NCBI RefSeq assembly: GCF_004118155.1
Contig: NZ_SAIQ01000001.1
Location: forward strand, 248,001-312,000
Reading direction: 5' to 3'
Length of the DNA: 64,000 nucleotides
Source of the DNA: Edaphocola flava
Lineage (GTDB): Bacteria; Bacteroidota; Bacteroidia; Chitinophagales; Chitinophagaceae
A program made the translations under genes and the position numbers. Shown piece by piece: positions 49,958 to 58,385 of this stretch; within the stretch, counting starts at the first letter, position 1, and the number at the start of each line of letters is the position of its first letter. The notes under the pieces are model-generated. The model had not been told where the DNA came from, ran no database searches, and was given only the letters and a program-made list of their open reading frames with translations.

Positions 49958-50704
49958 ATGGAGTACGCTATAAATATTGCAGACCTGTTTAAAAGATATC
50001 CGCATGCAGAGTTTAACTCTCTGGATGGCTTAACCCTGCGTTTTCCCAAAGGCAAAATATCAGGTTTACTCGGTCCGAACGGTGCCGGTAAAACCACTAC
50101 TATATCTATTATGTGCGGTTTGGTGATGCCGGATGCCGGTACTGTAGAAGTTATGGGCCTCAATGCCCGTACCCAGATGCACCAGATCCTACAGAAAACG
50201 GGTATTGTTACACAACAAATTGCACTATATCCCCTGCTTACTGCATGGGAAAACCTCTCCTACATAGGCGGACTATACAACATTCCCCAGCCGCAGTTGC
50301 AGGATAAGATTGCCTTCCTGCTGGAGCGCTTCGGTCTGCAAAACAGTGCCCATAAGAAAGTAAAGCATTACAGTGGCGGTATGAAAAGACGCTGCAATAT
50401 TATTGCTTCCCTGCTGCATGACCCGGAGCTGCTGATCCTGGACGAACCTACAGCCGGGGTAGATATCCACTCCCGGGCTATGATCCTGGATTTCCTGCAG
50501 GCCTATAATGAAGAAGGACATACCATACTCTATACCTCCCATCTGCTGGAAGAAGCAGAAAGACTCTGCCACGAAATTGCCATCGTAGACAATGGCCGAT
50601 TAGTCGTACAGGGTACTATCGATGAGCTGAAGCACCAGGTAGCCGATGTGCATACGCTGGAAGAATTATTCCTTCACTACACCGGCCGTTCCTTAAGAGA
50701 ATAA
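49958..50704 (+). CDS. ABC transporter ATP-binding protein (no adjacent permease)
   Basis: A 248-residue ABC ATPase starting at ATG 49958, with Walker A GPNGAGKTT, signature YSGGMKRR, Walker B LLILDEPTAGVD and the H-loop LYTSHLLEEAERL. The architecture fits the drug-export/ABC-2 group (the partner permease usually follows). No permease gene adjoins; downstream is a Crp/Fnr regulator. It could be the missing partner of a permease elsewhere, such as the one at 23157-24326, though this is only speculation. It ends directly at the next gene, so translational coupling is likely. Confidence 0.92.
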   Translation: MEYAINIADLFKRYPHAEFNSLDGLTLRFPKGKISGLLGPNGAGKTTTISIMCGLVMPDAGTVEVMGLNARTQMHQILQKTGIVTQQIALYPLLTAWENLSYIGGLYNIPQPQLQDKIAFLLERFGLQNSAHKKVKHYSGGMKRRCNIIASLLHDPELLILDEPTAGVDIHSRAMILDFLQAYNEEGHTILYTSHLLEEAERLCHEIAIVDNGRLVVQGTIDELKHQVADVHTLEELFLHYTGRSLRE

Positions 50705-51268
50705 ATGACGATCCGCGAATCCATACTGCATATTTATCCCTTACCGGAAGCCAGCCTCCGGCTCCTGATGGAGCTGCTCGAACCCGTACAGCTGCGTAAA
50801 GGATATATACTCCTGCAGGCCGATAAGGTAGAAAAAGAAGTGTACTTTATAGAAAAAGGTATTGTACGCGCCTATGCCGAAAGGGAGGATAGTGATATTA
50901 CTTTCTGGTTCGGACAGGAAGGCGATATTGTGATCTCTATGCGCAGCTATGTAGATCAGCAGGCCGGCTATGAATCTATCGAACTGCTGGAAGACTGCAA
51001 CCTGTACCGGGTACACAGTCATACATTGCAACAATTATTCGAAACCGATATTGCTATAGCAAACTGGGGACGCCGCTTTGCAGAAAAAGAACTGATCAAA
51101 ACAGAAGAACGCCTGATCTCCCGCCAGTTTCGCACCGCTACAGAACGATACCAGGAACTGATGCAGCACCAACCGGGTTTGCTGCAACGTGTATCTCTGG
51201 GGCATATTGCTTCCTATTTAGGCATTACCCAGGTAAGCCTAAGCCGTATCCGGGCCGACATCCGCTAA
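50705..51268 (+). CDS. Crp/Fnr-family transcriptional regulator
   Basis: A 187-residue regulator. The N-terminal cyclic-nucleotide-binding-like domain spans about 20-125 (RKGYILLQADKVEKEVYFIEKGIVRAYAEREDSDITFWFG ... QAGYESIELLEDCNLY). A helix-turn-helix in the C-terminal ~45 residues (RVSLGHIASYLGITQVSLSRIRADI) completes the fold. The classic cAMP phosphate-binding residues are not clearly kept, so the ligand may differ. It starts immediately after the ABC ATPase stop. Its target may include the ATPase or the SMR exporter that follows 73 bp later. Confidence 0.88.
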   Translation: MTIRESILHIYPLPEASLRLLMELLEPVQLRKGYILLQADKVEKEVYFIEKGIVRAYAEREDSDITFWFGQEGDIVISMRSYVDQQAGYESIELLEDCNLYRVHSHTLQQLFETDIAIANWGRRFAEKELIKTEERLISRQFRTATERYQELMQHQPGLLQRVSLGHIASYLGITQVSLSRIRADIR

Positions 51269-51341
51269 CCGCATTTTTTATCATTTGTAAAATGATATCT
51301 CGCAGTGCTTCACGAACTTTGCCGCAAACAATCAAGATAAA

Positions 51342-51668
51342 ATGAACTGGATCATATTGATTATTGCCGGATTTTTTGAAGTTGCCTTTACCTCCTGCCT
51401 GGGCAAAGCACAGCAGAGCACAGGTACCACTGCCTACCTCTGGTATACTGCATTTGTCATCACCTGCTCTATCAGCATGCTATTGCTGATCAAAGCCACA
51501 CAGACCCTTCCATTAGGTACCGCTTATGCTGTATGGACCGGAATCGGTGCCGTAGGTACGGTGCTGATCGGGATATTTGTATTTAAAGATCCTACTAATT
51601 TCTGGCGCTTATTTTTCATCTTTACCCTGATCGGTTCTATTGTGGGACTGAAAATGGTCAGCCATTAA
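51342..51668 (+). CDS. Small multidrug resistance family exporter, SugE/Gdx-like
   Basis: A 108-residue protein with four transmembrane helices and the SMR glutamate in MNWIILIIAGFFEVAFT (E13). The sequence GTAYAVWTGIGAVG and the C-terminal SIVGLKMVSH tail are closer to SugE/Gdx (guanidinium exporters) than to EmrE. As a proton-coupled antiporter it would form an antiparallel dimer in the inner membrane. No guanidine riboswitch was recognised in the 73-bp upstream gap. Confidence 0.88.
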   Translation: MNWIILIIAGFFEVAFTSCLGKAQQSTGTTAYLWYTAFVITCSISMLLLIKATQTLPLGTAYAVWTGIGAVGTVLIGIFVFKDPTNFWRLFFIFTLIGSIVGLKMVSH

Positions 51669-51974
51669 GCTGAAAGGGAAAGCCCATTAACCGTAATGAA
51701 ACGATTAATGGGCCGGTTTGATGGTGATAGAAGTATGAAACGTATAGGGGTTTACAGGGCTTGGTTTCCGCTGAAAAAGTTGCCCAACCTGATAGATGTA
51801 TCAGGAAGGTTCCTCTTTCCTGCTTGGTATAATAATAGACGAGGTATTGTTGGAAAAGGTTGGGACAAACCAGAGAAAAAATTTATTATAAGGTATTATA
51901 CTTCAAAAGGCAGCGCAGGCATAATGTCAAAAATGTCCTATTTTTGATCCCTTAACCTGATTGGACAGACCTAT
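51669..51974. other. Intergenic region before YihY, no clear gene
   Basis: The 306-bp gap contains an 83-codon frame (51696-51947), but its composition is not convincing, so it is not called as a gene. A TATTTTTG sequence at 51939-51946 may be the -7 box of the YihY gene. No hairpin repeat or RNA gene was seen. Confidence 0.55.
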
Positions 51975-52898
51975 ATGCAGCGACCGAAAACGAAACTACC
52001 TTCTATGACTTTATCTGAAAAACCGGCTGGTAAATGGAAAACCTTTACGCTGCCCGGCTTCGAAGGCTTTCCGGTATCGCTGATCATTAATGATATTATT
52101 AAGAGTAACCGGGATCTCCGCCTGTTTGAGCGGGCCGCCGCCATCTCCTTCAATATGTTGATGGCGATACCCCCGACACTGATATTCCTGGCCTCGCTGG
52201 TGCCTTTTCTGCCGCTGAACGATGCTGAGCCAGGCATACTGGAAGCGCTCAAATTACTATCTCCCAATCAGGGTATTTATGATAATGTATCGGGTATTGT
52301 GCTCGACTTCCTGCATACCAAACGCAGGGATTTATTGTCTATAGGTATCTTATTTACCATATTTTATTCTTCCAACGGGCTTATGGGACTGATGCGGGCA
52401 TTTGACCGCGTATCGGAAGCGACCAAGTTCAGGACCGGCATCAACCGCCGGCTGAATGCCATATGGCTCACCGTCATACTGATGATCTTATCGCTCCTGA
52501 TCGGTGCTTTTCTGATCTTTCAGAGTAATATGCTTAGTTATTTTCTGCAGTCTTTTGAGAATGACTGGGGGCTGATCCGTATGACCAGCCGGGTAAGTAT
52601 GCTCTTAATTATGTTCCTGATGATGTGCCTGATCTATAAATTCTGCCCTTCGTTACATGAACGCAGCAAATTTTTCTCTCCGGGTGCCTGGTTTGCAACC
52701 ATCATGACTACCCTGGTATCCTATGTATTTGTATTTATTGCCACCAATATTATCCATTACAGCAAGGTATACGGTTCATTAGGCTCCCTGCTCATGTTCC
52801 TGGCCTGGCTGTCGATCAGCAGTGTTATCATTATCCTGGGCTTTGAGCTTAATATTGCCATCTATCTGCGCAAAAAACAGCTGGTTAAGCAGCCGTAA
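51975..52898 (+). CDS. YihY/BrkB-family membrane protein
   Basis: A 307-residue integral membrane protein of the YihY/BrkB family (once called RNase BN). The N-terminal part is cytoplasmic with PGFEGFPVSLIINDIIK. About six transmembrane helices follow, with the characteristic segment LFERAAAISFNMLMAIPPTLIFLASLVPFL and, later, YSSNGLMGLMRAFDRVSEA. The role is unclear, possibly transport. Its last 14 bp overlap the end of the convergent symporter gene. Confidence 0.88.
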   Translation: MQRPKTKLPSMTLSEKPAGKWKTFTLPGFEGFPVSLIINDIIKSNRDLRLFERAAAISFNMLMAIPPTLIFLASLVPFLPLNDAEPGILEALKLLSPNQGIYDNVSGIVLDFLHTKRRDLLSIGILFTIFYSSNGLMGLMRAFDRVSEATKFRTGINRRLNAIWLTVILMILSLLIGAFLIFQSNMLSYFLQSFENDWGLIRMTSRVSMLLIMFLMMCLIYKFCPSLHERSKFFSPGAWFATIMTTLVSYVFVFIATNIIHYSKVYGSLGSLLMFLAWLSISSVIIILGFELNIAIYLRKKQLVKQP

Positions 52899-54279
52899 CT
52901 TCCTGCTTATCCCATACCGCTTCATTCATTTTCTTATCATCCAGCTCGCCTTCCCAGCGGGCTACTACCGCGCTGGCCAGGCAATTTCCGATCACATTTA
53001 CGGAAGTACGGGCCATATCCATCAATTCATCTATTCCTAAAATCGCCATAACCGGCAGCATAGGCAGGTCAAATGAGGTGACAACACCCATAAGGATCAC
53101 CAGTGAGGCACGTGGCACGCCAGCCACCCCTTTACTCGTTAGCATCAGCGTCAGACCGATCAGTAATTGCTCGCCAATAGGCAGATCCTTACCGGCTACC
53201 TGGGCTACAAATATGCTCGCCAGCGAGAGATACAGTGTGGTTCCATCCAGGTTAAAAGTATAACCCGTAGGCAGAACAAAAGCCACTACTTTACGTGGCA
53301 CTCCAATTTTCTCCATGTTCTCCATAGCCAGCGGAAGAGCTGATTCTGAGCTCGTCGTCGCAAAGGCAATCGATACCGGCTCGGCTACTGCACGTATAAA
53401 CTGGCGGATGTTGATGCGGGCAATAAGCGCGATCGGTACCAATACCACCAGTATAAATATCACTAAAGTTACATATAAAGTAATCAGCAATTTCAGCAAG
53501 GAAATGAGCATATCTACCCCCATATGGGCGGTAGTATAGGCAATGGCACCACCCACTCCGAGGGGGGCGAACTTCATAATAATGTTAGTAAACCGGAACA
53601 TCGTCTCTGCCAAACTTTCAGTAAAGTTCAACAGGGGTTCTTTCTTATGAATAGGCAAATGTGCCAGGGCGATCCCGAAAATGATACTGAACACCACGAT
53701 CGGCAACACCTCTCCGTGATAGATAGATTTAATAAAATTCTCAGGGAATATATTAATAATATGATCCTGCCAGGTCATCGGGTCAGCCTTAGGCAACTCT
53801 TCATGTAATCCAGGAGGAATGATGACCCCATGACCCGCCTGAGAGATGTTGATCGCAATAAGTCCGATGAATAAAGCAAGTGTCGTTACCACCTCAAAGT
53901 ACAAAAGAGACTTCCATCCCATCCTGCCCAACTGCTTCATATTGGAGTGAGAAGCGATCCCGACCACCAGGGTCGCGAAGAGAATCGGGGCGATAATGGT
54001 TTTGATAAGTCTCAAAAATATCTTACTCAGAAATTGCAATTTAAAGGCGATTTCCGGGAAGATCAGTCCGATCTGGATCCCAACTATCATCGCAAAAATA
54101 ATCCAGCTTGTGAGGGATTTTTTCTGGATTGAGTAAAATAAATATATGACCGTAAAAATGCCCCAAATTGCTTCAAGAATTTTCACGTCAAAAGAGATAA
54201 TATTTTTTACATATAAAAAAGATACAATACTAAAAAGAACAAAAGATGTAAGCGTAATTAGTTTAAGATTATTTTTCAT
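52885..54279 (-). CDS. Dicarboxylate/amino acid:cation symporter (DAACS family)
   Basis: A 464-residue secondary transporter of the GltP/DctA type, importing glutamate, aspartate or C4-dicarboxylates with H+ or Na+. It has eight transmembrane helices plus the re-entrant loops. The serine-rich motif (ATTSSESALPLAMENME) and the NLDGTTLYLSLASIFVAQ segment with conserved Asn/Asp bind substrate and cation. It starts with an unusual N-terminal extension of two helices (NLKLITLTSFVLFSIVSFLYVK, ~1-60) relative to shorter family members. An AT-rich, 890-bp region lies upstream. Confidence 0.9.
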   Translation of the reverse strand: MKNNLKLITLTSFVLFSIVSFLYVKNIISFDVKILEAIWGIFTVIYLFYSIQKKSLTSWIIFAMIVGIQIGLIFPEIAFKLQFLSKIFLRLIKTIIAPILFATLVVGIASHSNMKQLGRMGWKSLLYFEVVTTLALFIGLIAINISQAGHGVIIPPGLHEELPKADPMTWQDHIINIFPENFIKSIYHGEVLPIVVFSIIFGIALAHLPIHKKEPLLNFTESLAETMFRFTNIIMKFAPLGVGGAIAYTTAHMGVDMLISLLKLLITLYVTLVIFILVVLVPIALIARINIRQFIRAVAEPVSIAFATTSSESALPLAMENMEKIGVPRKVVAFVLPTGYTFNLDGTTLYLSLASIFVAQVAGKDLPIGEQLLIGLTLMLTSKGVAGVPRASLVILMGVVTSFDLPMLPVMAILGIDELMDMARTSVNVIGNCLASAVVARWEGELDDKKMNEAVWDKQEVTAA

Positions 54280-55169
54280 GTATAATTTATATATATTATA
54301 AATATTTTAAAGAAGAGATTATGTAAATATACGAAATATTAGCCTTTTAACAAATAATATTATGACACTTTCAGTTATATATATTTAAATAAAATAATAT
54401 TATGGCAAAAAATGAAATATAGAACTGTATAATCTATATTTAATTTCATTTATGCTACATAATTAATTATAATTCAGCATTATAATAAATAGTTTAAATA
54501 CAAAAATACATGAAATTGACATAATGTCATAAAGTGATATAAATACATAAGTAAAAAGCTCATAATTAATCTTATACATAAACTGTATAAACTAAATTAT
54601 AGAGTGCATATATCATATTATATAAAACAATAATTAAAAAAATGACAAAATAAATTACAAAATATTATTATATATAAGTTGAAATAAGAAATCACTGCTC
54701 CGAGGGAGGAGATATTTAAACAGCGATAAAATTAGCTGCTTCAAAAAATTAATAATTTTACATGACAATAATTTTATATAATATAATAATATAATAACTA
54801 TGAGTCATTCAAAAAGGTGACACCCTACCCGCTCACGCTTGATCGGGATAAATCTCATTTTTTCAAAAAATTTGCATGCAGAAATTACTAATATTACAAT
54901 TATTTATAATTATAATATATTTTAATATAATTGGGGCACACCCCTCATTTTTACCCTGTCTTCATTGAGGAGCTGGAGAGTTACATTAAACTATTTAATT
55001 ATTATTTTAATAATTAATATAAAGCAAAAAAAACACTTTATATAATTTTCAAATATGGTTGGCAAAAAAAATGGCTGCTCTTTGAGCAGCCATTTCGGGA
55101 ATCAAAATATATTAATTATATTACATTTAAATAAATAACAAATTAAATTATTATCGAATTAAATATAGA
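54280..55169. other. Long AT-rich intergenic island
   Basis: An 890-bp gap of strongly AT-rich sequence, free of plausible genes, sits between two minus-strand genes. It holds three less AT-rich patches: 54692-54742 (with ctgctccgagggaggag), 54811-54850 (with aaaaaggtgacaccctaccc) and 54931-54980 (with ggggcacacccct). It ends at a terminator for the rhomboid gene (55063-55095). Candidate roles are a long regulatory region, a binding region for a nucleoid protein, or an undetected small RNA. No clear DnaA boxes were seen. Confidence 0.6.
55063..55095 (-). terminator. Rhomboid gene terminator
   Basis: A 12-bp stem (aaatggctgctc/gagcagccattt) has a 3-base loop, followed in minus-strand reading by eight or so T. 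It lies about 75 bp past the stop of the rhomboid gene. Confidence 0.8.
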
Positions 55170-55766
55170 CTATATACTTACCTCTAAAATTCTTTCTATA
55201 AATTTTGAACCATGACTTGGATCAAGAATAATCACATATAAAAATCCGTATACAGATCCCCAGAAGTGTGCCGTATGATTTACGGTCTGCCGATCCTGCC
55301 GGCTCATGTATGCAGAGTAAATGAGGTATCCTACCGCCAGTAAAATAGAGGGGATGGGAATGATGTAGAAGAGGTAAATTTTATCCCAGGGGAAAAAGTA
55401 GATTACTGCAAAAATGACAGCCGCTACTCCACCCGATGCGCCCAGGCTTGCAAAGGAGGGGTTGTGCATATGCTTGTAAAAAGAGGGCAGGTTGGCCACC
55501 AGGATACCACTCAGATAGAGCAATATAAAATGTTCTGCACCGATCACCCTTTCCAGTAATGGACCGAAAAAGTACAGAGAAATCATATTAAAAATAAGGT
55601 GCATGGTATCGACATGCACAAAGCCGGAGGTGATCAGGCGATAGCTCTGCAAGGGATGTCTCATGACCACAGGATAAAGCAAAAGCTTGTGGCGGACCGA
55701 TTCATGATTAAAAGCATACCAGGAGACCAGAACGGTAATTCCTATAATAAAATAGGTAACGGGCAT
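55170..55766 (-). CDS. Rhomboid-family intramembrane serine protease
   Basis: From ATG 55766 the product is 198 residues; a frame open to 55874 would add 36 residues with no family counterpart. It shows the rhomboid hallmarks: HLIFNMISLYFFG in the first helices, the catalytic GASGG serine motif (SLGASGGVAAV), and a catalytic-His candidate in a later helix (HTAHFWGSVYGF). It cleaves transmembrane helices within the membrane. The divergent neighbour is the DUF4856 gene, with an inverted repeat between them. Substrates are unknown. Confidence 0.85.
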   Translation of the reverse strand: MPVTYFIIGITVLVSWYAFNHESVRHKLLLYPVVMRHPLQSYRLITSGFVHVDTMHLIFNMISLYFFGPLLERVIGAEHFILLYLSGILVANLPSFYKHMHNPSFASLGASGGVAAVIFAVIYFFPWDKIYLFYIIPIPSILLAVGYLIYSAYMSRQDRQTVNHTAHFWGSVYGFLYVIILDPSHGSKFIERILEVSI

Positions 55767-55875
55767 AATACTGCAATATTTTGGATGAACTGTAAACTTA
55801 CAGAAAAGCCCTAAGAAGCCGAAGGCAGGAATAATTAAATTATGTATAATATTATGGCATACCCGCTGTTTCATT

Positions 55876-55915
55876 TAATTGTCATATTCTGAAACATATC
55901 GAGATATGACAATTA
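55876..55915. promoter_or_regulatory. 12-bp-arm inverted repeat between rhomboid and DUF4856 genes
   Basis: Arms taattgtcatat (55876-55887) and atatgacaatta (55904-55915) are perfect complements around a 16-base spacer. The site lies in the divergent promoter region, 28 bp upstream of the -7 box of the metal-uptake-like operon. It could be an operator for a dimeric regulator or, if transcribed, a stem-loop. Confidence 0.55.
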
Positions 55916-55942
55916 CACGACATTTATTTGCCGGGAGGCTAA

Positions 55943-55950
55943 TACTTTTG
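55943..55950 (+). promoter_or_regulatory. -7 box TACTTTTG of the DUF4856-imelysin operon
   Basis: TACTTTTG lies 40 bp upstream of the ATG at 55991 and fits TAnnTTTG. A TTTG at 55927 is only 12 bp upstream, which is shorter than usual, so the -33 element is uncertain. Confidence 0.5.
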
Positions 55951-55990
55951 CATCCTACTCAAAACACATTTTAAAATATTTGAACGAAAT

Positions 55991-57154
55991 ATGAGAAAAC
56001 AGCTATTACTTTCTGCCGGGGCTTTGGCCTTATTATTGGCTTCTTGTAAAAAAGACACCAAAAACGATGACCTGAAAGTACCCTACAGCAGTCTGACTAC
56101 TACCACTAACTACTTCACTACATTTAAAGATAATGCTGGTACAACTACCGTTAATTTCGACGGACAGACTACCCGCATCAAAATGCTGACGGAACTGGAT
56201 GCTTACCTGAAAAAAGGTACTACCATGACCCTGGATCTGACGAAGATCGAGAACATGTACCGTAACACTAATGCACCCTTTGCTGATGCAGCATTAAATA
56301 CCGCTACTGATAAAACGATCATTTCTAAAACGGCTCAGTCTTTTACTACTGCCAATGCTGAAATTGAACGCCAACGCTTCCTGGGTTATTTTGCCAAAAT
56401 CAAAACGGCCAGTGAAAACTTCTCGCAAACTGCAGCAAGCGGTACTGCAGGTTTATTAGACAGCAAATACCTGGTAGATGCTAAAGGTATCGAATATGCT
56501 CAACTGGTACAGAAAGGTTTAATGGGCGCAATGCTTTTAGATCAGATCGCTAACATCTACCTGGGCGAAGAGAAAATGAATGCCGATAACATTGCAATCG
56601 TTGATGGCAAAAACTATACTGCCCTGGCACACCACTGGGATGAGGCATATGGCTACCTGACTGCTAACGAGTTCTACCCTAAACAAAACCCTGCTGATCC
56701 GACCAAATGGCTGGAAGTATTCCTAGGTAGTTATGTGCGCCAGGTAGGTACCAGCGTTGGTGGTGATCCTTCTGCCCTGTACCTGTCTTTCCTGAAAGGT
56801 AGAGCTGCTATCGTAAATAATGACCTGACTACCCGCAATCAGCAAATCGCAAGCATCCGTACGGCTATGGAGAAAGCAATCGCTACGATCGCGATCAGCT
56901 ACCTGAATAAAACCAAAACGGCTACAAGCGATGGTGCAAGAATGCACGCTCTGGCGGAAGGTGTAGGATTTGTATACTCGCTGCGTTATGCACACAACGC
57001 TAAAGTAAATGCTGCTAAATCTCAGGAGCTGCTGGATAACCTGATGAACAAACCAAACGGTTTCTGGGACCTGACTAACGCTGATATTGATGCAGTAAGA
57101 GACCAGATTGCTACCCTGACCGGTGTAGACAAAAATGTTGTGGTTAACCACTAA
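55991..57154 (+). CDS. DUF4856-domain lipoprotein
   Basis: A 387-residue lipoprotein (signal MRKQLLLSAGALALLLASC, lipidated C19). The body has the DUF4856 pattern: VPYSSLTTTTNYFTTFKD near the N-terminus, KYLVDAKGIEYAQLVQKGLMGAMLLDQI in the middle, and YTALAHHWDEAYGYLTANEFYPK with an HHWDEAYG motif. Members of this family often stand next to imelysin and TonB receptor genes, and it probably sits on the outer or inner membrane facing the periplasm. It is the first gene of the operon. The biochemical function is not established; the His-rich segment may bind metal. Confidence 0.85.
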   Translation: MRKQLLLSAGALALLLASCKKDTKNDDLKVPYSSLTTTTNYFTTFKDNAGTTTVNFDGQTTRIKMLTELDAYLKKGTTMTLDLTKIENMYRNTNAPFADAALNTATDKTIISKTAQSFTTANAEIERQRFLGYFAKIKTASENFSQTAASGTAGLLDSKYLVDAKGIEYAQLVQKGLMGAMLLDQIANIYLGEEKMNADNIAIVDGKNYTALAHHWDEAYGYLTANEFYPKQNPADPTKWLEVFLGSYVRQVGTSVGGDPSALYLSFLKGRAAIVNNDLTTRNQQIASIRTAMEKAIATIAISYLNKTKTATSDGARMHALAEGVGFVYSLRYAHNAKVNAAKSQELLDNLMNKPNGFWDLTNADIDAVRDQIATLTGVDKNVVVNH

Positions 57155-57178
57155 TACCAGTAGTACCTCATTTTAATC

Positions 57179-57217
57179 ATACCAACCGGTACCGTATCTG
57201 CGGCTATCGGTTGGTAT
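57179..57217 (+). other. Intercistronic stem between the DUF4856 and imelysin genes
   Basis: A 10-bp stem (ataccaaccg/cggttggtat) encloses a 19-base loop in the 76-bp gap, starting 24 bp past the DUF4856 stop codon. It is not followed by a T run, so a processing or stability role is more likely than termination. Confidence 0.45.
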
Positions 57218-57230
57218 TCACATAAAGGAT

Positions 57231-58349
57231 ATGTTATACCGTAAAACAATAACTTATTTAAGTCTGCTGCTTTTATGCCTCTGTGGTGTATTTGCTTGTA
57301 CTAAAGGTAACGGAACAGACAACCAGGCAGACAAGCTGGACCGCAAGCCCATGCTGACCCACTATGCGGATGAGTATGTGCTGCCGGGCTATGATGCTTT
57401 ACTGCAGGATCTCAATGCTTTAAAAGACAAAGCAACGGCCTTTACCGCAAATCCTTCTGCAACTACCCTTGCTGCAACCAAAAGCGCCTGGCAGGAGGCT
57501 TACCTGACCTGGCAGACGGTAGATATGCTGGAATTCGGACCAGCTGAAGACATCAGCCTGCGTTCTTATATGAATACTTACCCGGCTACAGAAAGCAAAA
57601 TCGAAGGCAATATCGCTTTGGGAAGTTATAACCTGGAGACGTTTGGCAATAAAGATGCACAAGGCTTCCCGGCACTGGACTACCTGTTGAACAGCCAGAG
57701 CAGTACAGGCACTATTGATCTGTACACAACAAATGCACAGTCAGCAGCTTACAAAACCTACCTTAATAACGTCATTAATAAAATGATCGAAAAGGTAAGT
57801 GCTGTAAAAACAGCCTGGGGCACAAACCGAGATGCCTTTATCGGAGCTACGGGTACTGATGCTGCCGGCAGTTTGTCTAAAATGACGAATGCGGTGGTAT
57901 TATATTATGAGCGCTTTCTGCGCTCCGGCAAGATCGGTTACCCTGTGGGTGCTATGACGGGTACTCCATTACCGGGACATGTCGAGGCTGCTTACAGCCC
58001 GGAACTGTCTAAGGCTTTAGCCGTTAAAGCACTGGAAAGCTATATTGCTTTTTATGAAGGCAAACAGTATAATGGTACTGCCGGTACCAATGGTATGAAA
58101 GGCTATCTGGCCGGTATCGGTACCAAAGACAATGGCGTATTGATGGCTGATATCATCAGCCAGTCCCTGAACGAAGGACTGACGGCGCTTAACGGATTAA
58201 GTGGCACACTGAAAGACGGTGTGAGCAATAATCGTGTAGCCGTACTGAATGTATATGATAAGTTGCAGGGCTCTGTGGCTTTATTAAAAGTAGATATGGT
58301 TTCTGCATTCGGCATTTCCATCACTTATGTAGATAATGACGGAGACTAA
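57231..58349 (+). CDS. Imelysin-family lipoprotein
   Basis: A 372-residue lipoprotein (YLSLLLLCLCGVFACTKG, lipidated Cys near residue 23). The imelysin fold is recognisable in duplicated helical units with WQEAYLTWQTVDMLEFGPAED and GFPALDYLLN. The later half repeats the pattern with FYEGKQYNGTAGTNG and MADIISQSLNEGL. Imelysin (IrpA-like) proteins are iron-regulated and act in iron uptake in other bacteria. In this locus it follows DUF4856 and precedes HTTM and a TonB receptor, supporting a role in metal capture. The exact ligand is unknown. Confidence 0.9.
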   Translation: MLYRKTITYLSLLLLCLCGVFACTKGNGTDNQADKLDRKPMLTHYADEYVLPGYDALLQDLNALKDKATAFTANPSATTLAATKSAWQEAYLTWQTVDMLEFGPAEDISLRSYMNTYPATESKIEGNIALGSYNLETFGNKDAQGFPALDYLLNSQSSTGTIDLYTTNAQSAAYKTYLNNVINKMIEKVSAVKTAWGTNRDAFIGATGTDAAGSLSKMTNAVVLYYERFLRSGKIGYPVGAMTGTPLPGHVEAAYSPELSKALAVKALESYIAFYEGKQYNGTAGTNGMKGYLAGIGTKDNGVLMADIISQSLNEGLTALNGLSGTLKDGVSNNRVAVLNVYDKLQGSVALLKVDMVSAFGISITYVDNDGD

Positions 58350-58385
58350 GCTTCTATAGCCTTTTCTGTATAATTTTTTGATCCT

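Noticed and set aside
51269-51341. Guanidine riboswitch upstream of the SMR gene
   Set aside because: The 73-bp gap holds no pair of hairpins with ACGR loops or other guanidine-riboswitch core that I can recognise.
51696-51947. An 83-codon plus-strand frame before the YihY gene
   Set aside because: No recognisable family, no signal peptide, and composition unlike neighbouring genes. It is probably chance.
54280-55060. Replication origin in the AT-rich island
   Set aside because: No TTATCCACA-type DnaA box was found (only a weak TTATACATA) and no dnaA or dnaN gene is near. AT richness alone is not enough.
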